Shown here one piece after another: positions 6,131 through 12,878 of a stretch of DNA of 12,878 nucleotides (position 1 is its first letter; each line of letters opens with the position of its first letter). The notes below the pieces were generated by a model that was given only the letters and a program-made list of their open reading frames with translations, was not told where the DNA came from and did not search any database. Both the position numbers and the translations under genes were made by a program. This DNA comes from UBA4722 sp044221135. Lineage in GTDB: Bacteria > Pseudomonadota > Gammaproteobacteria > DSM-16500. The stretch lies in assembly GCA_044221135.1 (NCBI GenBank), contig JBGAPT010000053.1, forward strand, positions 1 to 12,878, in the 5' to 3' direction.

Positions 6131-6136
6131 TATAAT
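6131..6136 (+). promoter_or_regulatory. Probable -10 of the ratA-rnfH operon
   Basis: A perfect TATAAT sits 35 bases before the ratA start in the 50-base smpB-ratA gap. The best -35 candidate (TTGTCA) lies inside the smpB start region with a spacer of only about 15 bases, so the full promoter is uncertain. The same stretch read on the other strand offers TATACT for smpB. Confidence 0.45.
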
Positions 6137-6170
6137 AGCGTCTGGCTAAAATTAATAGAGTAAATTAGAG

Positions 6171-6623
6171 ATGAATGTTATAAAACGCAGTGCGGCAGTC
6201 ATGTACTTGCCTCGACAAATGTTTGAATTAGTCAATGCTATTGAAGATTATCCACGTTTTTTACCTTGGTGTTCTGCGAGTACTGTATTGCATCGTGATG
6301 AAAAAGAAGTAGAGGCGACGCTGGAGGTTGTCTGGTCAGGTATTCATAAAAGTTTTGGTACGCGCAATTATTTGCATCCTTATGAACGTATTGAAATTAC
6401 GTTAGTGCATGGACCGTTTCGTCATTTGGAAGGCCGATGGATTTTTATGCCTCAGGGCGAACACGGATGCAAAGTGAAATTGGAATTGGAATTTGATTTA
6501 GCGGGAGGGTTTATCGATAGATTATTTCAGCCTATTTTTAATCATATTGCGAATTCACTAGTGGATCTTTTTTGTAAACGTGCGGTGGAAGTTTATGGCA
6601 TCGAGTCAAAAAATAACGGTTGA
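6171..6623 (+). CDS. ratA: RatA/Coq10-like START-domain protein
   Basis: A 150-residue protein of the polyketide-cyclase/START fold, the RatA/YfjG group. Recognisable segments are RSAAVMYLPRQMFELVNAIEDYPRFLPWCSAS (6-37), GIHKSFGTRNYL (57-68), VHGPFRHLEGRWIF (79-92) and LEFDLAGGFIDRLFQPIF (105-122). In E. coli RatA was described as an inhibitor of ribosomal subunit association, while related Coq10 proteins bind ubiquinone. The two views are not reconciled, and nothing in the sequence decides between them. It is divergent from smpB and overlaps rnfH, the standard gammaproteobacterial arrangement. The ATG at 6171 has only a weak Shine-Dalgarno (TTAGAG). Confidence 0.92.
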   Translation: MNVIKRSAAVMYLPRQMFELVNAIEDYPRFLPWCSASTVLHRDEKEVEATLEVVWSGIHKSFGTRNYLHPYERIEITLVHGPFRHLEGRWIFMPQGEHGCKVKLELEFDLAGGFIDRLFQPIFNHIANSLVDLFCKRAVEVYGIESKNNG

Positions 6624-6921
6624 AGTGGCGTACGCAACACCGGAGGTGCAACGCATTATTGTCATTCAAGTGGATGAAGGCTGTGCCATAGAGGATGCAA
6701 TTCAGTGTTCGGGTATTTTAGAACTCTTTCCAGAAATTGATTTAACTAAACAAAAAGTAGGAATATTTGGTAAGAAAAAAGCGTTAATGGATACGTTACA
6801 ACAACATGATCGAATCGAGATTTATAGGCCATTGATCATGGATCCCAAGGAAGCACGGAAAAAACGAGCAATTCGTCCATCATTAAAAAAGAAATATAAA
6901 AAGCGTGGTTTTTTAAAGTAA
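6595..6921 (+). CDS. rnfH: RnfH family ubiquitin-like protein (RatB)
   Basis: A small beta-grasp protein of the RnfH/UPF0125 family, 108 residues from the ATG at 6595. The family signature is plain: ITVEVAYATPEVQRI (7-21), IEDAIQCSGILELFPEIDL (32-50), QKVGIFGKKKAL (53-64) and DRIEIYRPLIMDPKEARKKRA (72-92), followed by a very basic tail. I prefer ATG 6595 over the in-frame GTG at 6580, because the family starts shortly before VEVAY and GGAAG lies just upstream. It overlaps the end of ratA by 29 bases, so the two are translated from one message. Molecular function is not well established. Confidence 0.92.
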   Translation: MASSQKITVEVAYATPEVQRIIVIQVDEGCAIEDAIQCSGILELFPEIDLTKQKVGIFGKKKALMDTLQQHDRIEIYRPLIMDPKEARKKRAIRPSLKKKYKKRGFLK

Positions 6922-6986
6922 TTCAACAGTTAATACCTTATTTTCAATGAAGATGTGCTTATTTAAGTAATATATTTTATTTGTAC

Positions 6987-6992
6987 TATACT
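6987..6992 (+). promoter_or_regulatory. Probable -10 of the unknown gene at 7037
   Basis: TATACT lies about 45 bases before the ATG, in AT-rich DNA. The -35 is poor (TTAAGT at 18 bases). It suggests that the gene is transcribed separately from rnfH. Confidence 0.35.
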
Positions 6993-7036
6993 TGAAAAAG
7001 ATCGCGATTTTCTTGAATAAAATGAGGAGGAAAATT

Positions 7037-7780
7037 ATGAGCGCTAGTGATAGAAGTGGAGCAGGGAAAACGCTAAAGGATAGGGCGTATAGTGACATAT
7101 TATTTAGTCTGGCTAGTTTTAGTGATGAGCTTTATCCTGTTTCTTATGGGAAGGTAGGGCTCCATTTTAAACGTGCTGTAGAAGAATTAGAGAAAGAGAT
7201 TAGGTCTTCAAAAGAAGCTCAACAAGCAATATCGATATCTCCGCATGCTTTTGAAGTTCGCGGAAATGGTATTTTCAATTTGTTACGCCTGAGTAAGAAT
7301 GAAATCATAGGTCCTGTTATTGCAGTGTATCCGCAACTCGATGTTGCTCTTGATGGATGGTCAGATTTAAATTGTGTAAATGATTTAGAGCGTGATAGAT
7401 TTTTGAGAGACCTGTTGTCAGAAAAATATAAAACTCCCCCTAATCCAGTAGCAGTAAAAATAGGTAATATACTTTTTAAGGAGCTCTCTAGATTAGCCCC
7501 TGGTGCCCCTTTTCGCTTTATAGGAGAGAGTCTTGCTGCATTTAAAAGAATTGATAAGGAATGCAAAAAACTGGCGCTGAAGTCAAAATCTATTAACACA
7601 AAAGTAGGGAGTACGACCTATACTTCTCAAGTTCCACGCTTAGGCTTGAGAGATCGAATTTTTAATTTCTTTTTCTCTAAGACACAGGGTGCTCAATTAC
7701 AGAAAAAGGTAACGGCAGAAAAAAAGGCATTAGCTGGCAGTGATCCGGAGACAAACGAATTTAAAAAGAAAAACGTATGA
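7037..7780 (+). CDS. Hypothetical protein, lineage-specific
   Basis: A 247-residue soluble protein that I do not recognise. The start at ATG 7037 is fixed by an excellent Shine-Dalgarno, GAGGAGG at 7024-7030. The in-frame ATG at 6992 has none. No signal peptide or membrane segment is seen. The N-terminal half mixes helical stretches (FKRAVEELEKEIRSSKEAQQA) with LSKNEIIGPVIAVYPQLDVALDGW. The C-terminal third is Lys/Ser-rich and probably flexible, ending QLQKKVTAEKKALAG then an acidic-basic tail. It sits between rnfH and bamE, which are often close neighbours in this cluster, so it looks like a lineage-specific insertion. In host-associated Legionellales such orphan, Lys-rich proteins can be secreted effectors, but I see no decisive secretion signal. 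Confidence 0.7.
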   Translation: MSASDRSGAGKTLKDRAYSDILFSLASFSDELYPVSYGKVGLHFKRAVEELEKEIRSSKEAQQAISISPHAFEVRGNGIFNLLRLSKNEIIGPVIAVYPQLDVALDGWSDLNCVNDLERDRFLRDLLSEKYKTPPNPVAVKIGNILFKELSRLAPGAPFRFIGESLAAFKRIDKECKKLALKSKSINTKVGSTTYTSQVPRLGLRDRIFNFFFSKTQGAQLQKKVTAEKKALAGSDPETNEFKKKNV

Positions 7781-7795
7781 ACGAGCTCTAAAAGG

Positions 7796-8110
7796 TTATT
7801 TCCCAAATTGCTGTTCTGTTATGGCGCCAATCTCTTTCAATCGATCTCCCTGGAAAACCAAGGTAAAGTTTTTTTCTGTGCCTTTGCCATAGCCCGGCTT
7901 ATTAGTGTAGACATAATCAACGCGGTTATCTCTGAATGTATTAATTAATACCGGGGTACCTAGGAGACTTTGGACTTCTTCTTTTGACATACCGGTATGA
8001 AGCTTATTGAAGCTATCTTGTTCGATGAGATTGCCTTGTTGTACGTTTATTTTGTGGACGCAGCCTGAAAGGAATAATAACGTAGTGAAGAGTATTAATA
8101 TTTTTTGCAT
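7796..8110 (-). CDS. bamE: Outer membrane assembly lipoprotein BamE
   Basis: BamE (SmpA/OmlA) is a small lipoprotein of the BAM complex, which inserts beta-barrel proteins into the outer membrane from the periplasmic side. The 104-residue precursor has a lipoprotein signal peptide with lipobox LSGC (Cys17 acylated). After it come the typical VQQGNLIEQDSFNKLHTGMSKEEVQSLLGTPVL (23-55) and the DNRVDYVY strand (61-68). Length and motifs are normal. GGAA precedes the ATG at a suitable distance. It is divergent from fur, an arrangement conserved in Pseudomonas and many other gammaproteobacteria, and convergent with the hypothetical gene. Confidence 0.95.
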   Translation of the reverse strand: MQKILILFTTLLFLSGCVHKINVQQGNLIEQDSFNKLHTGMSKEEVQSLLGTPVLINTFRDNRVDYVYTNKPGYGKGTEKNFTLVFQGDRLKEIGAITEQQFGK

Positions 8111-8126
8111 GGTTCAGATTCCGAAT

Positions 8127-8141
8127 GAATAATTATTTTAT
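8127..8141. promoter_or_regulatory. Possible weak Fur box between bamE and fur
   Basis: GAATAATTATTTTAT matches the 7-1-7 Fur consensus at about 9 of 14 informative positions, with the core ATAAT-T-ATT intact. The DNA is AT-rich, so chance is a serious alternative. It lies nearer bamE than the fur promoter. Confidence 0.2.
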
Positions 8142-8161
8142 TAAGCGCGATGATATCTGAT

Positions 8162-8189
8162 TTCGGATGGTTTTGTAACCTGCTAGAAT
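8162..8189 (+). promoter_or_regulatory. Extended -10 promoter of fur
   Basis: TAGAAT (8184-8189) is preceded by TGC, forming an extended -10. A weak -35, TTCGGA, lies 16 bases upstream (8162-8167). Transcription would start about 20 bases before the GTG start codon. Confidence 0.5.
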
Positions 8190-8216
8190 AATTTATTTGT
8201 CTGATAGGGGTTGATC

Positions 8217-8624
8217 GTGGATAACTCAGATTTGAAGAAAGCGGGGCTAAAAATTACGACTCCGCGTGTTAAGATTTTGGAAATATTGGAAAATGCGCAA
8301 GATCGGCACTTGAGCGCGGAGGATATTTATAAAATTTTAATTGAATCGGGTGATGATATTGGGCTTGCAACAGTTTATAGGGTGTTGACTCAGTTCGAGG
8401 AAGCAAACTTGGTGGTGCGGCATCACTTTTCTGAGGGGCATTCGGTATTTGAGTTGGATTTAGGTACACATCATGATCATTTGGTTTGTGTTAAGTGTGG
8501 GCATGTAGAAGAGTTTGTGGATGAAGTGATTGAGAAGCGGCAGCAGGCCGTGGCTGAGAAAGCAGGGTTTTGTATGACAGATCACAGTTTGAATATTTAT
8601 GGGATTTGCAGGGTGTGTCAGTGA
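8217..8624 (+). CDS. fur: Ferric uptake regulator Fur
   Basis: Iron-responsive repressor, 135 residues from GTG 8217, slightly shorter than E. coli Fur (148). The winged helix carries LKKAGLKITTPRVKILEIL (6-24), then LSAEDIYKIL (32-41) and the recognition region GLATVYRVLTQFEEANLV (49-66). Metal ligands are visible in HHDHLVCVKCG (85-95), and a second cysteine pair CxxC is at the C-terminus (131 and 134), so a structural zinc site of two CxxC motifs is likely. I chose GTG 8217 because AGGGG lies 6 bases upstream and homologues begin a few residues before LKKAGLK. The upstream TTG at 8211 is too close to that site. It is divergent from bamE and convergent with recN. Confidence 0.95.
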   Translation: MDNSDLKKAGLKITTPRVKILEILENAQDRHLSAEDIYKILIESGDDIGLATVYRVLTQFEEANLVVRHHFSEGHSVFELDLGTHHDHLVCVKCGHVEEFVDEVIEKRQQAVAEKAGFCMTDHSLNIYGICRVCQ

Positions 8625-8671
8625 GGGAGATTGACTATTAATTTGGCCGAAAGAAAAAATGAAGGCGATGA

Positions 8672-10348
8672 TTACATCACCTTGTCCATCATCTCTTTTG
8701 CATGTGCTAAGACCCTCGGTGTGATTTCTATGCCGCCTAGCATTCGAGCGAGCTCATTGACTTTATCATGAGGTAAGAGGGTTTCAATTTGAGTATGATG
8801 CGCGTTATCTAAATGGATTTTAGAAACGCGTATATGTTGATGCCCAAGTGCTGCGACTTGGGGTTGGTGTGTAATGCAAAGTACTTGATGTGTTTGTCCT
8901 AAACGGCGTAGTAATTTACCTACAATTTCAGCGGTACCACCCCCAATCCCTACATCCACTTCATCAAAAATTAATGTGGGTGTTGAATGTTCCAATGCAG
9001 TTGTCATGTGAATGGCAAGCGCAATGCGTGATAATTCGCCGCCTGAGGCAATCTTTGCTAGAGGTTGTAAAGGTTGTCCCGCATTTGTTTTAATTTGAAA
9101 AGTAATCTTATCGATACCATAGGTGGTGATGATGGGCATTTCATGTTTTTCAAAGTGAATAGCAAATTCAGCATGGGGTAATGAAAGTTCGTGGATGATT
9201 TGAGTGAGTTCAGCGACTAGCTTATTTGCAGCTTGTTTGCGGCTTTTACTGAGTTTATTCGCAGCTGTATAATAGTGTTCTGTCAGCGCACTTATTTTTT
9301 TTGTTAACTCAGCAAAACGTGTATCACTTAATGCTAGATTGTTTTCTTCAGAGGTTAATTTCTGTTGTAGATCGTATAACTCGTTTGGCTCTACCTTATG
9401 TTTGCGTGCCATATTGAAAAGTGCGCTGATACGTTGTTCCAGCCAACCTAAACGTTCTGGATCTAGTGAAAAAGTATCAAGGTAACGACGTAACTCATCT
9501 TCAGTATCGCTGAGTTGTACAATAGCATTTTGAATTGCCTCAATCCATATAGTGATTTTAGGTTCGACTTGGCGGACTTTTTCCAATGTTTGCAATGCCT
9601 GATTGAGTGTGTGTAATGCATTTTGTTCTTCGATGTCAGTTAATAACCCTAATGTGAGATTGAGATTTTGTAACAATTCATCGGCGTGTGCGAGCTGCTT
9701 ATGTTCTGAATCGAGCGCTGTGAATTCATCGGGTTGTAAGTGTAATTCTTCTAACTCTTGTAATTGGAATTTCAAGAATTCGCCTCTGGAGGTGCGTTCA
9801 TTCATGAGTTGTTGAAGCTCAGTGAGTTCTTGATTTAATGCGAGCCACTCATCAGCAAGTGCGTGTACATTATCAACTAAATGAGCATGGCCCGCATAAC
9901 GGTCGAGTAAAGTGCGTTGTTTGTCTGCTTTTAATAAGGATTGATGTTCGTGTTGACCATGAATTTGGATGAGTGTTTCGCTGAGTTCACGTAAAGGTTG
10001 TAAGGTGCTTGGCATCCAAATGATGTAACTGCGTGAACGGCCATCTTTATAAAGGGTGCGGCGCAAAATGCAATCTTGGGTTGCTTGATCTAATAGATCA
10101 TGGTTTTTTAACCAGAGCTTTGCTTCAGGTAATTTGCTTACATCAAAAGTCAGGCTAATATCGACTTTTTCCTGTCCGGGTCGTACCAGATCACCGGTTG
10201 CGCGAGCGCCCAAGGCCAAGAGTATGGCGTCAATTAAAATCGATTTACCAGCGCCAGTTTCACCTGTAATCACAGTTGTCCCGGTTTTAAACTCTAACGT
10301 GAGCTCATGGATGGTGATCAAATTGTGGATGTGAATTTGAGTCAACAT
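8672..10348 (-). CDS. recN: DNA repair protein RecN
   Basis: SMC-like ATPase that acts early in RecA-dependent repair of double-strand breaks, in the cytoplasm on DNA. The 558-residue length is normal. Walker A GETGAGKS is at 29-36. IQIHGQHEHQSLL (128-140) is a RecN signature. Coiled-coil arms fill about 155-380. The ABC signature SGGELSR is at 435-441, Walker B TLIFDEVD at 458-465 and THQPQVAA at 493-500. A minor oddity is YIIWMPS at 108-114, where most RecN proteins have an Asn-Gly (INGxP-like) turn. It follows nadK with a 10-base gap, so one operon is likely, the common gammaproteobacterial pairing. A consensus SOS box was not seen in front of it. Confidence 0.96.
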   Translation of the reverse strand: MLTQIHIHNLITIHELTLEFKTGTTVITGETGAGKSILIDAILLALGARATGDLVRPGQEKVDISLTFDVSKLPEAKLWLKNHDLLDQATQDCILRRTLYKDGRSRSYIIWMPSTLQPLRELSETLIQIHGQHEHQSLLKADKQRTLLDRYAGHAHLVDNVHALADEWLALNQELTELQQLMNERTSRGEFLKFQLQELEELHLQPDEFTALDSEHKQLAHADELLQNLNLTLGLLTDIEEQNALHTLNQALQTLEKVRQVEPKITIWIEAIQNAIVQLSDTEDELRRYLDTFSLDPERLGWLEQRISALFNMARKHKVEPNELYDLQQKLTSEENNLALSDTRFAELTKKISALTEHYYTAANKLSKSRKQAANKLVAELTQIIHELSLPHAEFAIHFEKHEMPIITTYGIDKITFQIKTNAGQPLQPLAKIASGGELSRIALAIHMTTALEHSTPTLIFDEVDVGIGGGTAEIVGKLLRRLGQTHQVLCITHQPQVAALGHQHIRVSKIHLDNAHHTQIETLLPHDKVNELARMLGGIEITPRVLAHAKEMMDKVM

Positions 10349-10358
10349 AACGGTATCC

Positions 10359-11249
10359 TTATCCCTTCGAATATTGTAATTTTTTACCCCAGTGGAGTTT
10401 GCTGCGCAAGGCTTTGTAATAGTGATAATCTACTGGATGGATGAGATGCAACGGCTTGGAATTTTTTTGAATTTTAATATGGCAGCCACCGGGTGCACTG
10501 AGTGCTTCACGCCCATCGCAGCTGAGGCGAGGAGAGGTAAGGTTATTCGGGGAAACTATAATGGTAATTTCACAATTGCCTTCGACCACGATGGGTCGGC
10601 TACTTAACGTATGAGGGAACATGGGTACGAGGACAATTGCATCGAGTTGTGGATGTAAAATAGGCCCGCCGCCAGATAATGCATAAGCGGTTGATCCGGT
10701 GGGGGTGGCAATGATTAAGCCGTCTGAATCCTGACTACAAACAAACTGGTTATCGATATAAATTTCAAACTCGATCATATGGGGTTTGGCATCAGGCAGT
10801 AAAGCAACTTCATTTAATGCATTGTCTTTTCCTATTAACTTATTGTCTAATTTTACATTGGATGTCAGTAAAAACCGTTTTTCTAAGATGTACTTTCCTT
10901 CTAAGATGGATTTTACTTTTTCTAATTCTGTTGGCAGAATGTCTGTGAGAAAACCTAGGCTGCCGCGGTTAATGCCGAGCACAGGGATTGTTTGGTTGAC
11001 GATAGCGTGGGCTGCGTGCAACAAACTTCCATCGCCACCGACTACAATTAAAAGATCGCATTTTGTGCCAATTTGGTCACGGGTAATGGTTTCTAGCGAA
11101 GGATTGTTCAGGGGTTCGGCGGTTTCAGCCTCTACGAGTACTTTTTGGGGTAATTGATTGAGAAAATGAATTAGTGCTTTGAGGGTTTCTTTGACCCCAT
11201 CGTTTTTGACCCGGCCAAAAATGCCTACTGTTTTAAACATGGTTGACAT
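10359..11249 (-). CDS. nadK: NAD kinase
   Basis: Phosphorylates NAD to NADP with ATP in the cytoplasm, the only de novo route to NADP. The 296-residue protein has the family motifs GGDGSLLHAA (71-80), GINRGSLGFL (92-101), the substrate-binding NE pair (146-147), DGLIIATPTGSTAYALSGGGPI (176-197) and PHTLSSRP (212-219). The start at 11247-11249 has AGGAA about 6 bases upstream. A second ATG three codons later is less likely. It is first in the nadK-recN operon and divergent from hrcA, a placement beside the grpE/dnaK cluster that is standard in gammaproteobacteria. Confidence 0.97.
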   Translation of the reverse strand: MSTMFKTVGIFGRVKNDGVKETLKALIHFLNQLPQKVLVEAETAEPLNNPSLETITRDQIGTKCDLLIVVGGDGSLLHAAHAIVNQTIPVLGINRGSLGFLTDILPTELEKVKSILEGKYILEKRFLLTSNVKLDNKLIGKDNALNEVALLPDAKPHMIEFEIYIDNQFVCSQDSDGLIIATPTGSTAYALSGGGPILHPQLDAIVLVPMFPHTLSSRPIVVEGNCEITIIVSPNNLTSPRLSCDGREALSAPGGCHIKIQKNSKPLHLIHPVDYHYYKALRSKLHWGKKLQYSKG

Positions 11250-11272
11250 AATGATTCCTATACTCAGCGATT

Positions 11273-11303
11273 GTTGAAATTCTATGTTATATTAGGCCAT
11301 TTA
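11273..11303 (+). promoter_or_regulatory. Candidate sigma-32 heat-shock promoter of hrcA
   Basis: GTTGAAA (11273-11279) and GGCCATTTA (11295-11303) are 15 bases apart. They match the sigma-32 elements CTTGAAA (6 of 7) and CCCCATTTA (7 of 9) with an allowed spacer. This would leave a leader of about 90 bases before hrcA. Heat-shock control of an hrcA-grpE cluster is biologically expected, but the call rests on motif similarity alone. Confidence 0.5.
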
Positions 11304-11402
11304 ACCAGCAGTTCCCGCTGACCTGGTGCGATGGTCGTGATGGGAGGATCGCGAGATTCTCTCAGCACAAGTGCAAGCATAAGTTTTACAAGAGAAATTT
11401 AA

Positions 11403-12446
11403 ATGAATGATCCTTCTATTAATCAGCGAGAGCAACAAATATTAAAAACGCTGGTTGAGCGTTATATACAAGATGGTACCCCGATCGGCTCAAGAACCCT
11501 ATCGGAAGAAAGTGCGTTAGGCTTAAGTCCAGCCACCATTCGCGCTATTTTGGCGGACTTGGAAAATGCAGGTTACTTAGCTTCTCCTCATACCTCTGCA
11601 GGTCGTATTCCAACTACATCGGGTTATCGGTTTTTTGTGAATACGCTGTTAAAGGTCAAACCATTAGAAAGTACTGAGGTCGCGACTTTAAAAATGAGGC
11701 TTGACCCTGATTTAGCAATGCCTAGTCTGTTGCATTCGGCTTCTTTTTTGTTATCCAGTTTGACCCAGTTAGCGGGTGTTGTTGCTTTACCACGCCGGAA
11801 TCGTATTGAATTACGGCAAGTGGAATTTTTGGCGCTTTCAGCAAATAGAGTCTTAGTGATTTTGGTATTAAATGACAGAGAAGTCCAAAATCGTGTTATT
11901 TATACGGATCGTATTTATTCAAAAAGCGAGTTGCAACAAGCGGCCAATTATTTGAATGCGCACTATGCGGGTAAGAGTTTATTAACGATTCGTACAGAAT
12001 TAATCAAAGAGATTAGGGATGATCGCGATACAATGGCGCGGCTATTGCAAGCAGCAGTCGATGTAGGGCATAAAGCTTTTGATACGCAAGAGGCAGTGAC
12101 TAAAGATTACATCATGGCGGGGCAGAATAATCTGTTAAATTGTACACAGAGTGAAGCAGATCTTGACCGGATGCGTATTTTGTTTGATGCGTTTACAGAA
12201 AAGCAGGAAATTTTGAATTTATTGGATCATGCGTTAGAAGCTGAGGGGATTCAGATTTTTATTGGTAGAGAATCGGGGTATGAGGCGCTAGATGATTGTA
12301 GTATTGTAACGGCTTCATACTCAGTCGATGGCCAATTATTAGGTAGTTTGGGAGTCATTGGATTGACACGTATGCCTTATGATCGGGTGATTTCGGCGGT
12401 GGATATGACGGCAAAATTATTATCGGCGGCATTGAATCAGGGTTGA
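11403..12446 (+). CDS. hrcA: Heat-inducible transcription repressor HrcA
   Basis: Repressor of chaperone operons that normally binds the CIRCE palindrome and needs GroEL for activity. The 347-residue length is typical. The N-terminal winged helix includes REQQILKTLVERYIQDGTPIGSRTL (9-33) and GLSPATIRAILADLENAGYL (40-59), followed by the hallmark SPHTSAGRIPTTSGYRFFVN (61-80). A GAF-like domain and dimerisation region fill the rest, ending YDRVISAVDMTAKLLSAALNQG. It has a modest Shine-Dalgarno (AAGAG) before ATG 11403. It lies upstream of grpE, as in many bacteria, but 305 bases away. No CIRCE copy is seen before hrcA or grpE, so its target may be elsewhere. Confidence 0.97.
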   Translation: MNDPSINQREQQILKTLVERYIQDGTPIGSRTLSEESALGLSPATIRAILADLENAGYLASPHTSAGRIPTTSGYRFFVNTLLKVKPLESTEVATLKMRLDPDLAMPSLLHSASFLLSSLTQLAGVVALPRRNRIELRQVEFLALSANRVLVILVLNDREVQNRVIYTDRIYSKSELQQAANYLNAHYAGKSLLTIRTELIKEIRDDRDTMARLLQAAVDVGHKAFDTQEAVTKDYIMAGQNNLLNCTQSEADLDRMRILFDAFTEKQEILNLLDHALEAEGIQIFIGRESGYEALDDCSIVTASYSVDGQLLGSLGVIGLTRMPYDRVISAVDMTAKLLSAALNQG

Positions 12447-12528
12447 TGTGATCTTATATTAAAATATTAAGTTAATGTCATCAGTATTACGTGAGATGAT
12501 TTGAACTTGTTGAAGTATAAAAATAAAT

Positions 12529-12668
12529 GTGTCATTCCCGCGAAGGCGGGAACCCATTTTGCAAATGCAGTTAAACGATAAAACAGTGCGATAAAAATTG
12601 AATTATCGAGATGTGATGCGGGTTGAGAGATAAGTTACGATGGGTTCCCGCCTTCGCGGGAATGACAC
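12529..12668. repeat. 140-bp palindromic element with perfect 29-bp inverted repeats
   Basis: The left arm (12529-12557) begins GTGTCATTCCCGCG and ends AACCCAT. The right arm (12640-12668) is its exact reverse complement over all 29 bases. Each arm contains its own hairpin, TTCCCGC-GAAG-GCGGGAA, a 7-bp stem with a 4-base loop. The 82-base centre has no coding capacity and repeats CGATAAAA at 12576 and 12589. The arms resemble the widespread CATTCCCGC..GCGGGAA class of REP-like repeats. Two in opposite orientation form a BIME-like or MITE-like unit. No clear target-site duplication was found. Confidence 0.85.
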
Positions 12669-12721
12669 TGTGATGAGTATCGTCTTAGAGAATACTAACG
12701 TTCAGTCAAGAAGAAATTGTT

Positions 12722-12727
12722 TATAAT
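12722..12727 (+). promoter_or_regulatory. Probable -10 of grpE
   Basis: A perfect TATAAT lies 25 bases before the grpE start codon. No good -35 or sigma-32 element accompanies it. It would let grpE be transcribed independently of hrcA, to the right of the inverted-repeat element. Confidence 0.4.
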
Positions 12728-12751
12728 TTAATTATTTTAACGGAGGTCAAT

Positions 12752-12878
12752 GTGCCATCAAAAACTCACAAAACAGGTGACACACCTGAATCGTCCTATG
12801 ACGAACCTGCAACTGCTGAAGTGGTATCCAATGTAGAATTACAACAACAACTGACAGCAGCAGAAGAAAAAGCAAATC
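12752..12878 (+). CDS. grpE: Nucleotide exchange factor GrpE, N-terminal part (partial)
   Basis: The frame opens at GTG 12752, with an excellent Shine-Dalgarno GGAGG (12742-12746) five bases upstream, and runs off the window after 42 codons. The visible part, MPSKTHKTGDTPESSYDEP and then VSNVELQQQLTAAEEKAN, is the disordered, acidic N-terminus leading into the long dimerisation helix of GrpE, which releases ADP from DnaK. The identity rests on the LQQQLTAAEEKAN helix start and on position after hrcA. dnaK probably follows outside the window. Confidence 0.82.
   Translation, partial: MPSKTHKTGDTPESSYDEPATAEVVSNVELQQQLTAAEEKAN

Larger units (their letters stand above)
12447..12751. other. hrcA-grpE intergenic region
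   Basis: This 305-base gap has no gene. From left to right it holds an AT-rich near-palindrome (around 12454-12472), a 140-base inverted-repeat element (12529-12668), and the probable grpE promoter. I see no CIRCE sequence and no T-rich terminator after hrcA. Confidence 0.7.

Noticed and set aside
6922..6950. PmrA-like box (TTAAT repeats) before the unknown gene
   Set aside because: Only one loose TTAATA match and no properly spaced second repeat. Expected by chance in AT-rich DNA.
10786..11157. 123-codon frame on the + strand
   Set aside because: It is a shadow of nadK, which has all catalytic motifs on the other strand.
12529..12668. CRISPR or rho-independent terminator explanation for the inverted repeats
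   Set aside because: The arms are inverted, not direct, with only two copies and no spacers. Neither hairpin is followed by a T-tract.
12699..12740. Possible CIRCE-like site before grpE
   Set aside because: The only match nearby is a short TTAG...CTAA pair further left (around 12684-12697), with neither the 9-base arms nor the 9-base spacer of CIRCE.

Overview
The window suggests a gammaproteobacterium, probably of the Legionellales/Coxiella type. It carries the core cluster ssrA-smpB, ratA-rnfH, bamE, fur, recN, nadK, hrcA and the start of grpE, and the DNA is moderately AT-rich. The taxon is inferred from gene order and protein type, because no marker such as 16S rRNA is present.

Left half (1 to about 5030): an integrated genetic element whose boundary in this window is the 3' end of the tmRNA gene. 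Next to ssrA lies a P4-type tyrosine integrase. Next comes a type IV toxin-antitoxin operon, a DUF6088-type antitoxin followed by an AbiEii nucleotidyltransferase, with a near-consensus promoter bracketed by two direct repeats. Facing it on the + strand is an AbiEi_3-type antitoxin followed by a DUF4256 protein, with no AbiEii partner of its own. Further left are an AlpA-type excision regulator and the N-terminus of a DUF3631-like ATPase cut by the window edge. The other attachment site would lie beyond position 1.

Middle (5031 to 8624): the trans-translation pair ssrA and smpB, both on the minus strand. The tmRNA appears to encode an unusually long proteolysis tag of 30 codons ending in Val-Ala. 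Divergent from smpB are ratA and rnfH, which overlap. A lineage-specific gene of unknown function follows, then bamE divergent from fur.

Right part (8672 to 12878): nadK and recN form a minus-strand operon, divergent from hrcA, with grpE downstream of hrcA. A candidate heat-shock (sigma-32-type) promoter precedes hrcA. The 305-base hrcA-grpE gap holds a 140-bp element with perfect 29-bp inverted repeats, each arm itself a hairpin. No CIRCE operator was seen before hrcA or grpE.

Points most worth a second look are the long tmRNA tag, the AbiEi-DUF4256 pairing inside a mobile element, the operator architecture of the AbiE operon, and the inverted-repeat element placed between two heat-shock genes.
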